A stretch of 44,109 bases of DNA from Peptoniphilus_A hominis. Lineage in GTDB: Bacteria; Bacillota; Clostridia; Tissierellales; Peptoniphilaceae. Under the pieces are notes generated by a model. It ran no database searches. It saw only the letters and a program-made list of their open reading frames with translations, and was not told where the DNA came from. Every line of letters starts with the position of its first letter. Positions within the stretch are counted from its first letter, which is position 1. The stretch covers positions 1 through 44,109 of the forward strand of contig NZ_JBBMFO010000017.1 of the NCBI RefSeq assembly GCF_040096015.1. Direction: 5' to 3'. Made by a program: the position numbers and the translations under genes. Shown here in pieces: positions 15,742 to 24,489 of this stretch.

Positions 15742-16914
15742 TTATTTTAAATATTTTTTTAGGTCTTCTACCCTGTCTGTCTTTTCCCATGGAAGATCTA
15801 AGTCATCTCTTCCAAAGTGACCATAGGCTGCAGTTTGTCTGTAAATTGGTCTTAGAAGGTCAAGGTCGCGAATAATTGCAGCTGGTCTCATGTCAAAGTT
15901 TTCCATAATAATTTTTTCGATTTCTTCGTCAGATAATTTGCCAGTGCCAAAAGTTTCTACATAGACTGAAGTTGGTCTGGCAATACCAATTGCATAGGCA
16001 AGTCCAATTTCAACCTTGTCTGCAAGTCCTGCTGCCACAAGATTTTTTGCAATGTATCTTGCGTAGTAGGCTCCAGATCTATCTACCTTAGTTGGATCTT
16101 TACCTGAGAAAGCTCCTCCTCCATGTCTTCCAAAGCCACCGTAAGTGTCTACGATTATTTTTCTGCCAGTAAGTCCAGCATCTGCCATTGGTCCACCAAT
16201 TACAAATCTGCCTGTTGGGTTGATGAAAAATTCTGTGTCCTTGTCAATTAAGCCTTCAGGCACAACTTTTTCTACAACTTCTCTTATTATATCTTCTCTA
16301 ATTTGTTCCATTGGAACTTCTGGTGCGTGTTGTGAAGATACTACAACATTTTTAAGTCTTAGAGGCTTGTCGTCTTCGTATTCAACAGTTACTTGAGTCT
16401 TGCCATCTGGTCTCAAATAGTCCAGTGTGCCATTTTTTCTCACTTCAGTAAGTCTTAGTGCAAGCTTGTGGGCAAGAGAAATTGGAAGAGGCATTAACTC
16501 TTCAGTTTCATTGCAAGCAAAGCCAAACATTATTCCTTGGTCTCCTGCTCCAAAGGCGTCAAGTTCATCTACTCCAGCTTCCTTAAATCTGTCAACGCCC
16601 ATGGCAATGTCAGAAGATTGTTCTTTAATGGCAGATAAAACTGCACAAGTTCTTCCGTCAAAACCATACTTAGCTCTGTTGTATCCAATATCTTCTAGGA
16701 CTTCTCTTGCTGTCTTTTCAAAGTCAACATAAGTGTCTGTTGAAATTTCTCCAGTTATAACTATCATTCCAGTGGATGCCATAGTTTCGCATGCCACTCT
16801 CGCCTTTTTATCTTCTGCTAAAATTTTATCTAATATAGCATCAGATATTTGGTCACAAACTTTGTCAGGATGTCCTTCAGTAACGGACTCTGAACTAAAT
16901 TGCCATTTTTTCAT
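15742..16914 (-). CDS. metK: S-adenosylmethionine synthetase
   Basis: Makes SAM from methionine and ATP. About 390 aa, with the N-terminal SSESVTEGHPDKVCDQISDA, the GAGDQGIMFGFA signature (about 120) and the P-loop-like GGGAFSGKDPTKVDRS (about 265-280). An ATG five codons further up is in frame but coincides with the SD GGAGGA; ATG 16,914 with proper spacing is the likely start. It is preceded by a SAM-I riboswitch with a terminator, so it is repressed by its own product. Confidence 0.97.
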   Translation of the reverse strand: MKKWQFSSESVTEGHPDKVCDQISDAILDKILAEDKKARVACETMASTGMIVITGEISTDTYVDFEKTAREVLEDIGYNRAKYGFDGRTCAVLSAIKEQSSDIAMGVDRFKEAGVDELDAFGAGDQGIMFGFACNETEELMPLPISLAHKLALRLTEVRKNGTLDYLRPDGKTQVTVEYEDDKPLRLKNVVVSSQHAPEVPMEQIREDIIREVVEKVVPEGLIDKDTEFFINPTGRFVIGGPMADAGLTGRKIIVDTYGGFGRHGGGAFSGKDPTKVDRSGAYYARYIAKNLVAAGLADKVEIGLAYAIGIARPTSVYVETFGTGKLSDEEIEKIIMENFDMRPAAIIRDLDLLRPIYRQTAAYGHFGRDDLDLPWEKTDRVEDLKKYLK

Positions 16915-16999
16915 TTTTAATTCCTCCATTTTAAATACCTTTGATTTAATGTATGAATTAATTTTTTGTCTTTATATTTATTTTGAAATACTAATCCAT

Positions 17000-17028
17000 A
17001 AAAAAATCCTCACGCAAAAAGTGAGGAC
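17000..17028 (-). terminator. Expression-platform terminator of the SAM riboswitch
   Basis: GTCCTCAC/GTGAGGAT-type stem followed by seven T on the minus strand, between the aptamer and metK. Confidence 0.9.
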
Positions 17029-17033
17029 CATTA

Positions 17034-17127
17034 AACCTCATCTTTCAGATAAAAATCTGTGGGATTTAGCACCAACTAGGTTGCCGGGTTTCAAAGTGCC
17101 CATTCACTCCACCACTCTCAATAAGGT
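17034..17127 (-). promoter_or_regulatory. SAM-I (S-box) riboswitch upstream of metK
   Basis: The minus strand shows the S-box core: CTTATTGAGAGTGGTGGAG, then GAAACCCGGCAACC and GGTGCTAAATCC, closed by a P1 helix (ACCTTAT with GATGAGGT). SAM binding is expected to let the following terminator form and switch metK off. Confidence 0.95.
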
Positions 17128-17148
17128 ATTATTTTTAGTTGTAGCTTG

Positions 17149-17177
17149 ATTATAACATCAATATTTACTTAGTGCAA
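17149..17177 (-). promoter_or_regulatory. SigA promoter of the SAM riboswitch-metK unit
   Basis: TTGCAC, 17-bp spacer ending TGT, TATAAT. The -35 box lies inside the 3' end of the upstream AEC transporter gene. Confidence 0.8.
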
Positions 17178-18122
17178 TAGATTAAAATAATTCATTAAAG
17201 AAATTCCTACAGGATAGGTAATAATACTCATGATAAAACTTAAAGTTATTACCTTTGAGGCAAATTCATAGTCAGATTTCATTTGTTTTGTGAAAATAAA
17301 ACAGTTTGCTGCACAAGGTGTCGCCCAAAAGACATAGGCTATGCCCAGTTCCATATTTGTAAAGCCAAGCTTAACTCCAATTGGTATAAGCAGTGCCGGA
17401 GCTATAACTGTCTTAATAAAGGCAGAGATAAACATGAGCTTGAAGTCGGACTTTGAAGATTCAAAATTTAAACTTGCTCCAATTAAGATGAGAGACATGG
17501 GCGTAGAAATTTTTGCCACCATCTCTATTGCCTTGTCCACTCCTTGATAGACAGGAAGCTGCAAGAAATTAAATATTGCCCCAACAACAACGCCGGCTAT
17601 CATTGGATTTTTTAAAATTTTTATAAAAATATCAATAAAGGAAATGCTCTTGTCCTCTGCTTCGCTGTAATAAGTTAAGAGGATTATTGCAGAAATGTTG
17701 TAAAGAGTGAGGCCAAAGGCAATTATGACTATCATGTGCTCCATGGAAGGCGCACCATTATAAATTATGTCTAAAATTGGAAAGCCAACATAGACAAAGT
17801 TTGAGCGATAGGCGCAGTGGACAAAGGCTGATAGTTTTTTCTTGTCCTTAATCCTCAAAGCCTTGGCAATAATTATTGAAATAAAAATTACAAAAATTAC
17901 TCCCAAGAGTATATATGCCACATATTTTGGATGGAGGGAGACAATCCTTGCATTTTTTATGTCGTAAAATAATTTAAAGGGCAAGGCTAGGTAAAAGACT
18001 ATCCATGTACCCTTGTCCACAAAGTTGTTATCTATGTATCCCCTTCTTTTTGCGAAGTAGCCCAGGAGCAATACAAAAAAAACAGGTGATACTATATTAA
18101 ATCCCATTAATAAGTTTTCCAT
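17169..18122 (-). CDS. AEC-family (auxin efflux carrier-like) transporter
   Basis: The 317 aa integral membrane protein has about ten TM segments in two repeated halves of the AEC/BART fold, with a central hydrophilic loop near 155. Bacterial members export or take up organic acids such as malate; the substrate here cannot be read from sequence. Family cues include the early PVFFVLLLGYFAKRRGYI and the conserved polar break MSLILIGASL in the second half. ATG behind GGTGATGAA. Monocistronic and divergent from a secreted-protein gene. Confidence 0.88.
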   Translation of the reverse strand: MENLLMGFNIVSPVFFVLLLGYFAKRRGYIDNNFVDKGTWIVFYLALPFKLFYDIKNARIVSLHPKYVAYILLGVIFVIFISIIIAKALRIKDKKKLSAFVHCAYRSNFVYVGFPILDIIYNGAPSMEHMIVIIAFGLTLYNISAIILLTYYSEAEDKSISFIDIFIKILKNPMIAGVVVGAIFNFLQLPVYQGVDKAIEMVAKISTPMSLILIGASLNFESSKSDFKLMFISAFIKTVIAPALLIPIGVKLGFTNMELGIAYVFWATPCAANCFIFTKQMKSDYEFASKVITLSFIMSIITYPVGISLMNYFNLLH

Positions 18123-18138
18123 TTCATCACCACTATAA

Positions 18139-18167
18139 ATTATAGGTTAAATATTTTCTCTTGTCGA
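18139..18167 (-). promoter_or_regulatory. Promoter of the AEC transporter gene
   Basis: TCGACA, 17-bp spacer, TATAAT on the minus strand. Its -35 box overlaps the -35 box of the divergent plus-strand promoter. Confidence 0.6.
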
Positions 18168-18189
18168 GAGCCATCTTTTAAAATACAAT
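18161..18189 (+). promoter_or_regulatory. Promoter of the secreted stalk-repeat protein gene
   Basis: TTGTCG, 17-bp spacer, TACAAT, ending 20 bp before the start codon. Confidence 0.6.
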
Positions 18190-18208
18190 AGACTTGGGAG
18201 GTAATAAT

Positions 18209-19117
18209 ATGAAAAAATTTCTAGGCCTTGTAGCTTCATCACTTATTTTATTTTCAAGCATAAATGTCTTTGCTGGCGCAAAAGTTTCAAGCCAAAGCAT
18301 TGTGCTTGACGGCAAAGACACTGGCGTTAAGGGCTACAATATTGAGGACAACAATTATTTTAAACTAAGAGATGTTGCTGCACTTCTTGATGGAAAAGAT
18401 GCTGAGTTTAGCGTAAGCTACGACCAAGAGAGGTCAAGTGTCATCATAAACAGCAAGTCCGACTACACAAAAACTGATTCTGATTTAAGTCCCCTAAAGG
18501 ATAGTGACAGCGAAGTAAAAAAATCCTTTCACAATATTATTGTAAATGGAGTGAGACATTCTCTTAATGTCTACACTATTGACGGCTACAATTATTTTAA
18601 GCTTAGAGAGTTGGGACAAACTATTGGCTTTGTAGTTGACTATGCCCAAAAAAACAACAAGGTTACAATTGACTCAAGAGCAATTGAACCCAAGGCCATT
18701 TTAAACAATCAAGTTGAAATAAAAATACTTGATTATAGAGCAAGCTATGAAGATAAAAGTCTGGACATCTTAAAGGATCCAATCTTAGATATTGATAAAT
18801 TTTTAGGAAATATCAATAATAGTATTCTAGCTACCAAGGATGAAGGACAAGTTAACGGCGAGGCGAAATACATTAAATCAGAAAACATTGTTGAAGTTCT
18901 TCCAACTTCTACTAAGTACAATGGCAAATTCACTTACAAGCCTTATATTCAAGTAAGTCAAGGCGAAAAATCTGAAATTTTCCCTTATGAAGGCAAATTT
19001 GAAGTTGCAAAAACTTTGGCTGCCAAGGGCTTTGATTCTACAAGTGAATTTGAAATCTCTCTTGGTGGAAAGACTGAAGATCATTTTATTAAATACTCAT
19101 CTTTTAAATATAAATAA
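18209..19117 (+). CDS. Secreted protein with copper-amine-oxidase-N-like stalk repeats
   Basis: About 302 aa. A Sec signal peptide (MKKFLGLVASSLILFSSINVFAG) is followed by two related units, each with the core NYFKLRDVAALL or NYFKLRELGQTIGF and ending in V-T/I-I-N/D-S. This pattern is typical of the Cu_amine_oxidN1 (stalk) domain, common in Clostridia surface proteins; it does not imply amine oxidase activity. The C-terminal half (about 150-302) is not recognised. A TTG five codons upstream is in frame, but GGGAGG before ATG 18,209 decides the start. No cell-wall anchor is visible. Confidence 0.8.
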   Translation: MKKFLGLVASSLILFSSINVFAGAKVSSQSIVLDGKDTGVKGYNIEDNNYFKLRDVAALLDGKDAEFSVSYDQERSSVIINSKSDYTKTDSDLSPLKDSDSEVKKSFHNIIVNGVRHSLNVYTIDGYNYFKLRELGQTIGFVVDYAQKNNKVTIDSRAIEPKAILNNQVEIKILDYRASYEDKSLDILKDPILDIDKFLGNINNSILATKDEGQVNGEAKYIKSENIVEVLPTSTKYNGKFTYKPYIQVSQGEKSEIFPYEGKFEVAKTLAAKGFDSTSEFEISLGGKTEDHFIKYSSFKYK

Positions 19118-19149
19118 GATTGGGTATAATCTAATAGGAGGTGTTTACA

Positions 19150-19359
19150 TTGGAAATTAAAAAAGAAATGTTAATTGGAGAAATTCTTTCAAAAAAACCA
19201 GAATCAATTGGCACTTTAATGAGCTTCGGCATGGGCTGCATCATGTGTCCATCTTCTCAAATGGAATCTCTTGAAGAAGCTGCCATGGTTCATGGTATAG
19301 ATCCTAATATGCTTGTAGCTGCACTTAATAAAGATAGCAAAGAAGAAGCAGAAGCTTAA
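19150..19359 (+). CDS. DUF1858 CxxC redox-type small protein
   Basis: 69 aa. The whole chain matches the DUF1858 (hybrid-cluster-protein-associated redox disulfide) pattern: an IGEILSKKPESIGTLMSFGMG stretch followed by the CIMC pair and SLEEAAMVHGIDPNMLVAALN. Such proteins are small cytosolic domains of uncertain, probably thiol redox, function. The SD AGGAGG overlaps an upstream in-frame GTG (19,141), so TTG 19,150 is taken as the start. It lies 32 bp after the secreted protein gene and may have its own weak -10 (TATAAT at 19,125). Confidence 0.85.
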   Translation: MEIKKEMLIGEILSKKPESIGTLMSFGMGCIMCPSSQMESLEEAAMVHGIDPNMLVAALNKDSKEEAEA

Positions 19360-19370
19360 TTTAAGCTATA

Positions 19371-19399
19371 AAGGAGAGGCAGAGGCCTCTTCTTTTTTT
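19371..19399 (+). terminator. Terminator after the DUF1858 gene
   Basis: AGAGGC-AGAG-GCCTCT stem, extendable by four pairs, followed by seven T. Confidence 0.85.
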
Positions 19400-19435
19400 A
19401 CATAATAACTTTAAGACTTTAATAAGGAGAAAAAT

Positions 19436-21454
19436 ATGAATAAGAAATTAATTTTAGCAAGCACTTTACTTTTACTTACAAGCACAAGTTATGCCAGTGT
19501 AAATAGAGACCTTGCAGTAAATGAGGGCTCCAAATATATTGAAACAGATGAGGCAGTGACCCTTGAAGTGACAGAGGCTGAAAAGAAAAAAGTTGAAGAA
19601 ATAAAAAAGATTTTTAGCATCACTGGAAATTATGAAAGCTTTACTATTTCAAGTGACCCAATGAATAGTGATAGTGGAAGTGACTACTTAAATAAGCTCA
19701 TAAAAAATAAGTCCATCACAACTTACAGGTGGTCTGACGAAAAGCTAGGCGAGGTCAGCGTCTCCTACACTAGCGATGGAGAATTTATTTCCTATAATAA
19801 GTGGACAAGATCTGAGGAGCAAAATAATAAGGAAAAATATTCAAAGGATGACGCTCTAAAGGCTGCAGAAAATATTTTAAAGAAGGCAATAAAGGATTTT
19901 GACAAGAAATATATTTTATCCGATTATAGTCTCCGTCCTGGCAGTGATTATATAGAGCTAACTTATCAAAGACTTTTAGCTGGACTTCCTCTTGCTGATA
20001 ATTATTTGAATGTAAGCTTTTCATCTGAGACAGGCGAAATAAGTGACATAATTCTCATGGGAGATAAATCCTATGCCATAACATTTTTAAGGGACAAGGA
20101 CTTTAAGGGGGAGGCAAAAATTAGTCCTGAAGATGCAGAAAAAATATTTTTAGAACAATCGCCCCTCACTCTCTCCTACAAGGTGACTAGGAATGGCAAG
20201 TCTGTAGAAAAAGTTTTTTCAAGTGATGTAGTGGATATTGATGCCCTTACGGGTAAGGTTTTTAAAAATAATTTAAGAGATCCCTACACGCCTTATACTA
20301 AAGAAGAGGCAAAGGATTCAGGTGCCTTAAGTGAAGTTGAAGTGAAAAAAATTGACGGCCTTAAGGATTTAAAGAAAAAGTCAGAGGCAAAAAGTAAGGC
20401 TCTTGAAATTGTAGGCAAGTCTTATACAGTTGAAAGTATTTCCCTAACTTCCGACAAGGATAATTATTATTACAGAATAAATCTTGAAAATGAAAAAAAT
20501 CCTGGCAGCCTTGTATTAAATGCCAAGACTTTAAAATTAGTGGGCTTAGATATTTGGAATGACAAAAGAGATGTCAAGACTAAGGTCACTGATGAAGAAG
20601 CTAAAAAAATTGCCCTTGACTTCCTAGAAAAATATGGCGACAAGACTGAACTTAATTTAGGAAAAATTGATGTAAAGAAATTTGACTACCTTACTATCCT
20701 TAACATACCAAGGTATGTTAACTCTCTTCCTGTATTAGGTGAAGCCTTAATTATTGCTGTTGACGACGAGAAAAATGTTGTAACTTATGAAAAAGATTTT
20801 TCAACAGCAGATTTTAAGAAGGCAAAAGATATAGCTCTTACAAAGGATGAGGCAAATAAAATTTATCTAAATTCTAAAAACTTTGGCCTAAAGTATGAAA
20901 TGACTGAAAAGGGTCCTAAGCTTCTCTATGGAAAAATAAAAAATATTGTGCCTCTAGTTGGCGAAGATAAAATTTTGCGAGACAAATTTGGAAATATAGT
21001 TAACTTTAAGGAACAAATATCCTATGAAGACTTTGATAAGGCAAGGGATAAGGATGCAATAAATTCTTTAAAGGACATGGAAATTGGAACTATTGGCAAA
21101 AAATTAGCTGACAAAATAACTTACAAGGAATTTTTAAGTCTCCTTAATGGAAGATACCAAGGTGACTATTACGACTTTGATCGCTATGATTTAGATGGGG
21201 ATAAAGTAAAAGACAAGAAAATTTCTGAAAAAGATGCCATAAAAATTTTAGTAATATACAAGAGCTTTGAGGACTTCACAAAGGCCAAGGGAATTTTTAA
21301 GGAGGACATCTTTAAAAATCAAAAATCCCTAGGCGACTATGAAAATTATTATATTATTGCCAAGGGCTTTGGCTACATTGATAAGGAAATAAATCCAGAT
21401 AAAGAACCAAGTCTTGAGGAAATTTTATACCTTATCTATAACTCAATAAAGTAA
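19436..21454 (+). CDS. Secreted YcdB/YcdC-repeat protein
   Basis: 672 aa with a signal peptide (MNKKLILASTLLLLTSTSYA). The body repeats a PepSY/YcdB-like unit: a KEEA- or DEEA-type helix (SKDDALKAAENIL, SPEDAEKIF, TDEEAKKIALDFL), then a strand region with a TGEI- or TGKV-type turn. This resembles YcdB/YcdC domains of Firmicutes surface proteins, whose function is unknown; protease-inhibitor-like roles are proposed for PepSY. Near the end, D585-L-D-G-D then D593 resembles a thrombospondin-type-3 calcium loop. No SLH or sortase anchor is seen. ATG behind AAGGAG. Confidence 0.75.
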   Translation: MNKKLILASTLLLLTSTSYASVNRDLAVNEGSKYIETDEAVTLEVTEAEKKKVEEIKKIFSITGNYESFTISSDPMNSDSGSDYLNKLIKNKSITTYRWSDEKLGEVSVSYTSDGEFISYNKWTRSEEQNNKEKYSKDDALKAAENILKKAIKDFDKKYILSDYSLRPGSDYIELTYQRLLAGLPLADNYLNVSFSSETGEISDIILMGDKSYAITFLRDKDFKGEAKISPEDAEKIFLEQSPLTLSYKVTRNGKSVEKVFSSDVVDIDALTGKVFKNNLRDPYTPYTKEEAKDSGALSEVEVKKIDGLKDLKKKSEAKSKALEIVGKSYTVESISLTSDKDNYYYRINLENEKNPGSLVLNAKTLKLVGLDIWNDKRDVKTKVTDEEAKKIALDFLEKYGDKTELNLGKIDVKKFDYLTILNIPRYVNSLPVLGEALIIAVDDEKNVVTYEKDFSTADFKKAKDIALTKDEANKIYLNSKNFGLKYEMTEKGPKLLYGKIKNIVPLVGEDKILRDKFGNIVNFKEQISYEDFDKARDKDAINSLKDMEIGTIGKKLADKITYKEFLSLLNGRYQGDYYDFDRYDLDGDKVKDKKISEKDAIKILVIYKSFEDFTKAKGIFKEDIFKNQKSLGDYENYYIIAKGFGYIDKEINPDKEPSLEEILYLIYNSIK

Positions 21455-21471
21455 TTGTAATTCTTTTGTAA

Positions 21472-21500
21472 TTGCAAGTTTACTCCCACTGATGTATATT
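21472..21500 (+). promoter_or_regulatory. Promoter lying inside the hairpin before the deacetylase gene
   Basis: TTGCAA, 17-bp spacer, TATATT. The -10 box forms the loop of the hairpin that follows, so RNA would start in its 3' arm, right at the SD. Confidence 0.55.
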
Positions 21501-21518
21501 ATCAGTGGGAGGTTTTTT
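21483..21518 (+). terminator. Terminator hairpin that contains the downstream SD
   Basis: Perfect 11-bp stem CTCCCACTGAT/ATCAGTGGGAG, 7-base loop, then GTTTTTTATG. The 3' arm carries the GGGAGG SD of the deacetylase gene. It should stop read-through from the YcdB-like gene. Confidence 0.85.
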
Positions 21519-22562
21519 ATGACCCAAACAAAATACGATGCAAAGGCTTATGCAAATAAGAATTCAAATTATGATAAGAGAAAAAAATTAAGAAGGCAAA
21601 AAGCAAGAAGGCGAAAGAGAATAAGACAGACCATTTCTATTTCAATTTTTGCCCTAATATTTATTTTTATATTTTCAAAGATCTTTTCTGCAATAAACAA
21701 ACCAAAGGATGAAATTTCTCCTGCCCTTATGTGGTACTATGCCAATGAAATTAATAAGGACAGACCGAGAAAATACTATTACGATCCTGAATATATTTCC
21801 AATGTAGCACTAGATCCTCTACTTCGCATGGAAGATGAATTTATAGTTAAGGGCTCAAATCACTTGAAGAAAGCTGACAAATATGCCTACGACACAAAGG
21901 AAATTCGCCAATACATCAAAAAAAATAATTATGGCGGCGACAAAAAAATTGTATTTTTAACCTTTGACGATGGACCAAACAATACTATAACTCCACAAGT
22001 TTTAGATATACTAAAAAAAGAAAATGTTCGTGCTACTTTTTTCTTAGTAGGCAAGTCCATTGGAGATAAGACTGCAGGTCAAGTTCGCAAAATTTTAAGA
22101 AATGGTAATGCCATTGCCACCCACTCCTTTAGTCACGACTACGACTATCTCTATCCAGGAAGAGTAGTTAGCCCTGAAAGAGTTTATGAAGAAATTGCAA
22201 AAACTAATGAAAGGCTAAAAAATATTCTAGGACCTGACTTTCACTCCAGCGTCTTTAGGTATCCTGGCGGCGAAATGTCTTGGCAAAACACAGAGGCAAG
22301 TAATGCCCTCTTGGAATCTAATGGCATACACTGGATTGACTGGAACTCACTTGTCGGCGATGCAGAAAAAAAATCTGTGAGACCAACTACAGTAAATGGT
22401 TTTGTATCTTATCTTGATAAAAGTCTTAATGAAAATAAAAATACAAAAATTGCAGTTGTCCTTGCCCATGATGCAATTAATAAGCAGCTTACAGCCGATT
22501 CCCTAAGCTCTGTAATAAAATATTTTAAAGACAGAGGTTATGAGTTTGGAGTTTTAAAATAA
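21519..22562 (+). CDS. Membrane-anchored polysaccharide deacetylase (CE4)
   Basis: About 347 aa. A very basic N-terminus (KRKKLRRQKARRRKRIRQ) precedes one TM anchor (about 40-60), an extracytoplasmic linker, and a NodB-type CE4 domain from about residue 140. Motif 1 is TFDDGP (catalytic and metal Asp), motif 2 is the THSFSHD metal site, motif 3 RYPGGE, motif 4 around WNSLVGDA, and motif 5 VLAHDA. It probably removes acetyl groups from peptidoglycan GlcNAc or a wall polysaccharide. An ATG nine codons upstream falls inside the hairpin; ATG 21,519 after GGGAGG is chosen. Confidence 0.92.
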   Translation: MTQTKYDAKAYANKNSNYDKRKKLRRQKARRRKRIRQTISISIFALIFIFIFSKIFSAINKPKDEISPALMWYYANEINKDRPRKYYYDPEYISNVALDPLLRMEDEFIVKGSNHLKKADKYAYDTKEIRQYIKKNNYGGDKKIVFLTFDDGPNNTITPQVLDILKKENVRATFFLVGKSIGDKTAGQVRKILRNGNAIATHSFSHDYDYLYPGRVVSPERVYEEIAKTNERLKNILGPDFHSSVFRYPGGEMSWQNTEASNALLESNGIHWIDWNSLVGDAEKKSVRPTTVNGFVSYLDKSLNENKNTKIAVVLAHDAINKQLTADSLSSVIKYFKDRGYEFGVLK

Positions 22563-22611
22563 TTTCAAGCTTATACAAGAAATTCATAAAAAATAAGAGG
22601 ACTGATTTCAA

Positions 22612-22902
22612 ATGATTAAAAAAAAGAAAATAATTAAAATCGGATTTTTGTGTTTCTATTACTTGTTATTTGTAAACTGTTTTGGATTAATCTCTGAAAA
22701 TTTTTCAATTTTTCCAAATTGGAGTTTATTGATTAATTATCTTGGTCTTAGCACAAAAGAATTAAGCATATTTTATAATTTTAATTTTTCTATTTTTACT
22801 TTAATCCAAATTATAACTTTAATCACACAAATAATTTCCATAATTATTGGAATACTTATTATTGTTGAAGTTTCTAAATTGTATAGTTCTTTTAAAGAAT
22901 AG
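22612..22902 (+). CDS. Small membrane protein, unknown
   Basis: 96 aa with a Lys-rich N-terminus (MIKKKKIIK) and two to three strongly hydrophobic stretches (about 10-30, 60-88). Ile, Phe and Leu dominate. GAGGA lies nine bases before the ATG and a good terminator follows, supporting a real gene, but I recognise no family. It follows the deacetylase by 49 bp and may share its transcript. Confidence 0.6.
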   Translation: MIKKKKIIKIGFLCFYYLLFVNCFGLISENFSIFPNWSLLINYLGLSTKELSIFYNFNFSIFTLIQIITLITQIISIIIGILIIVEVSKLYSSFKE

Positions 22903-22930
22903 TTTTAGTTTTGTTTTTATGGCAAATTTT

Positions 22931-22968
22931 AAGAGGGAAGATTTACTTATCTCCCCTCTTATTTTTTA
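22931..22968 (+). terminator. Terminator after the small membrane protein gene
   Basis: AAGAGGG/CCCTCTT stem followed by ATTTTTT. Confidence 0.75.
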
Positions 22969-22996
22969 TACATAATTTAATTTTATCTAATTCAAA

Positions 22997-24472
22997 TTAA
23001 AGTGAATTTTTAATTTTTTCTGCTCTTTCAATTAATTTATCTTTTCCTAAAAGATAAATAATATTTTGCATTTCTGGTCCGTGAACATTTCCTGAGATGG
23101 CAGCTCTTACTGGCATGTAAAGTTTTTTGCCCTTTACTCCAGAATCCTTTTGCACCTCTTTCATTAGTCCCTTGGCAGTTTCCATGTCTATTTCATCATG
23201 AGATTCTACAATTTTTATAAAGGAATCTAAAAGCCCAGGCACATGTTCTTGCCCAAGTTCTTCCTTAGCTGAATCTTCTGTTATTTCAATGTCGCCAAAT
23301 AAGAAGTCAATGTGCTTTGGTATGTCTTCTAACTTGTCGCAAGCTTCTCTCACTGTGTCAATTAAAATCTTATACCATTCAAAGTTTCCTCTAATTTCCT
23401 CTTCAGTCAATAGTCCTGATTTTGTCACAAATGGAATTGAAAGCTCAGCTAACTTATCTAAATCGTAGGACTTCATATAGTGAGAGTTAACCCAGTTTAA
23501 CTTGTCTGTGTCAAAAATTCCTCCAGACTTCCCTACTCTTTCAAAGGAGAATTTTTCTATTAATTCATCCATTGTCATAATTTCTTCCCCATCTTCTGGT
23601 GACCAACCAACAAGGGCAAGGTAATTTACAATTCCTTCAGGCAAATATCCTCTATTTCTAAAGTCTTCAACGGAAACATCACCTTGTCTCTTGGAAAGTT
23701 TTTTTCTGTCCTTATTTAAAACTGTTGGAAGGTGAACAAATTCTGGCGCTTCCCAGCCAAAACATTCATACATAAAGACATGCTTTGGAGTTGATGGTAG
23801 CCATTCTTCTCCCCTTACAATGTGAGTGATGCCCATTAGGTGGTCATCAACAATTACAGCCAAGTGATAAGTTGGGAATCCGTCAGATTTCATCAAAACT
23901 TGGTCGTCAATTTCGTCTGTGTTTATTGTAACTTTTCCACGAACTGCATCGTGAAAAGTTATATCCTTATTTTTAGAAAGTTTTAGTCTAACAACATAAT
24001 CTTCCCCTGCTGCAACTCTCTTCTTTGCCTCTTCAAGAGGAATGCCACGGCAAAGTCCATCGTACTTAGGCACTTTTCCCTTAATTCTTTGTTCTTCACG
24101 AAGATTATCTAGTCTTTCCTTGGAACAGAAACAATAATATGCAAAGCCCTTTTCAATTAGTTCATCAACATATTTTTGATAAATTTCTAGTCTGTTTGAT
24201 TGGATGTAAGGACCGCAGTCGCCTACATCTGTTATCTTTCCATCTTTTACAAAGACACCTTCATCGTGAGTGATGCCTGCCCATTCAAGGGATTCAATTA
24301 GGTTTTCTATGGCACCTTCCACATATCTTGTCCTATCTGTATCTTCTATCCTCAAAACAAACTTGCCGCCATTTTTCTTGGCAAATAAATAATTGTATAG
24401 GGCAGTTCTTAGTCCACCAATGTGTAAATAACCTGTTGGTGATGGTGCAAATCTTACTTTAATATCTGACAT
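22997..24472 (-). CDS. gltX: Glutamyl-tRNA synthetase
   Basis: Charges tRNA-Glu (and, where GatCAB is used, tRNA-Gln). About 491 aa class I synthetase with the HIGH-type motif APSPTGYLHIGG near the N-terminus, RIEDTD, the zinc-like region CFCSKERLDNL, and the KMSKS-type KLSKRQG near 250. An in-frame ORF extends 19 codons upstream, but GAGAGGAAG before ATG 24,472 and the family N-terminus decide the start. It lies 17 bp after an SLH-protein gene with no promoter between, so the two are probably cotranscribed, an unexpected pairing. Confidence 0.96.
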   Translation of the reverse strand: MSDIKVRFAPSPTGYLHIGGLRTALYNYLFAKKNGGKFVLRIEDTDRTRYVEGAIENLIESLEWAGITHDEGVFVKDGKITDVGDCGPYIQSNRLEIYQKYVDELIEKGFAYYCFCSKERLDNLREEQRIKGKVPKYDGLCRGIPLEEAKKRVAAGEDYVVRLKLSKNKDITFHDAVRGKVTINTDEIDDQVLMKSDGFPTYHLAVIVDDHLMGITHIVRGEEWLPSTPKHVFMYECFGWEAPEFVHLPTVLNKDRKKLSKRQGDVSVEDFRNRGYLPEGIVNYLALVGWSPEDGEEIMTMDELIEKFSFERVGKSGGIFDTDKLNWVNSHYMKSYDLDKLAELSIPFVTKSGLLTEEEIRGNFEWYKILIDTVREACDKLEDIPKHIDFLFGDIEITEDSAKEELGQEHVPGLLDSFIKIVESHDEIDMETAKGLMKEVQKDSGVKGKKLYMPVRAAISGNVHGPEMQNIIYLLGKDKLIERAEKIKNSL

Positions 24473-24489
24473 TTTTTCTTCCTCTCTCC

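Noticed and set aside
21185..21215. Dockerin or EF-hand domain at the end of the YcdB-like protein
   Set aside because: Only one short D-rich loop resembling a TSP3 calcium loop is present; there is no duplicated dockerin repeat. Kept only as a note.
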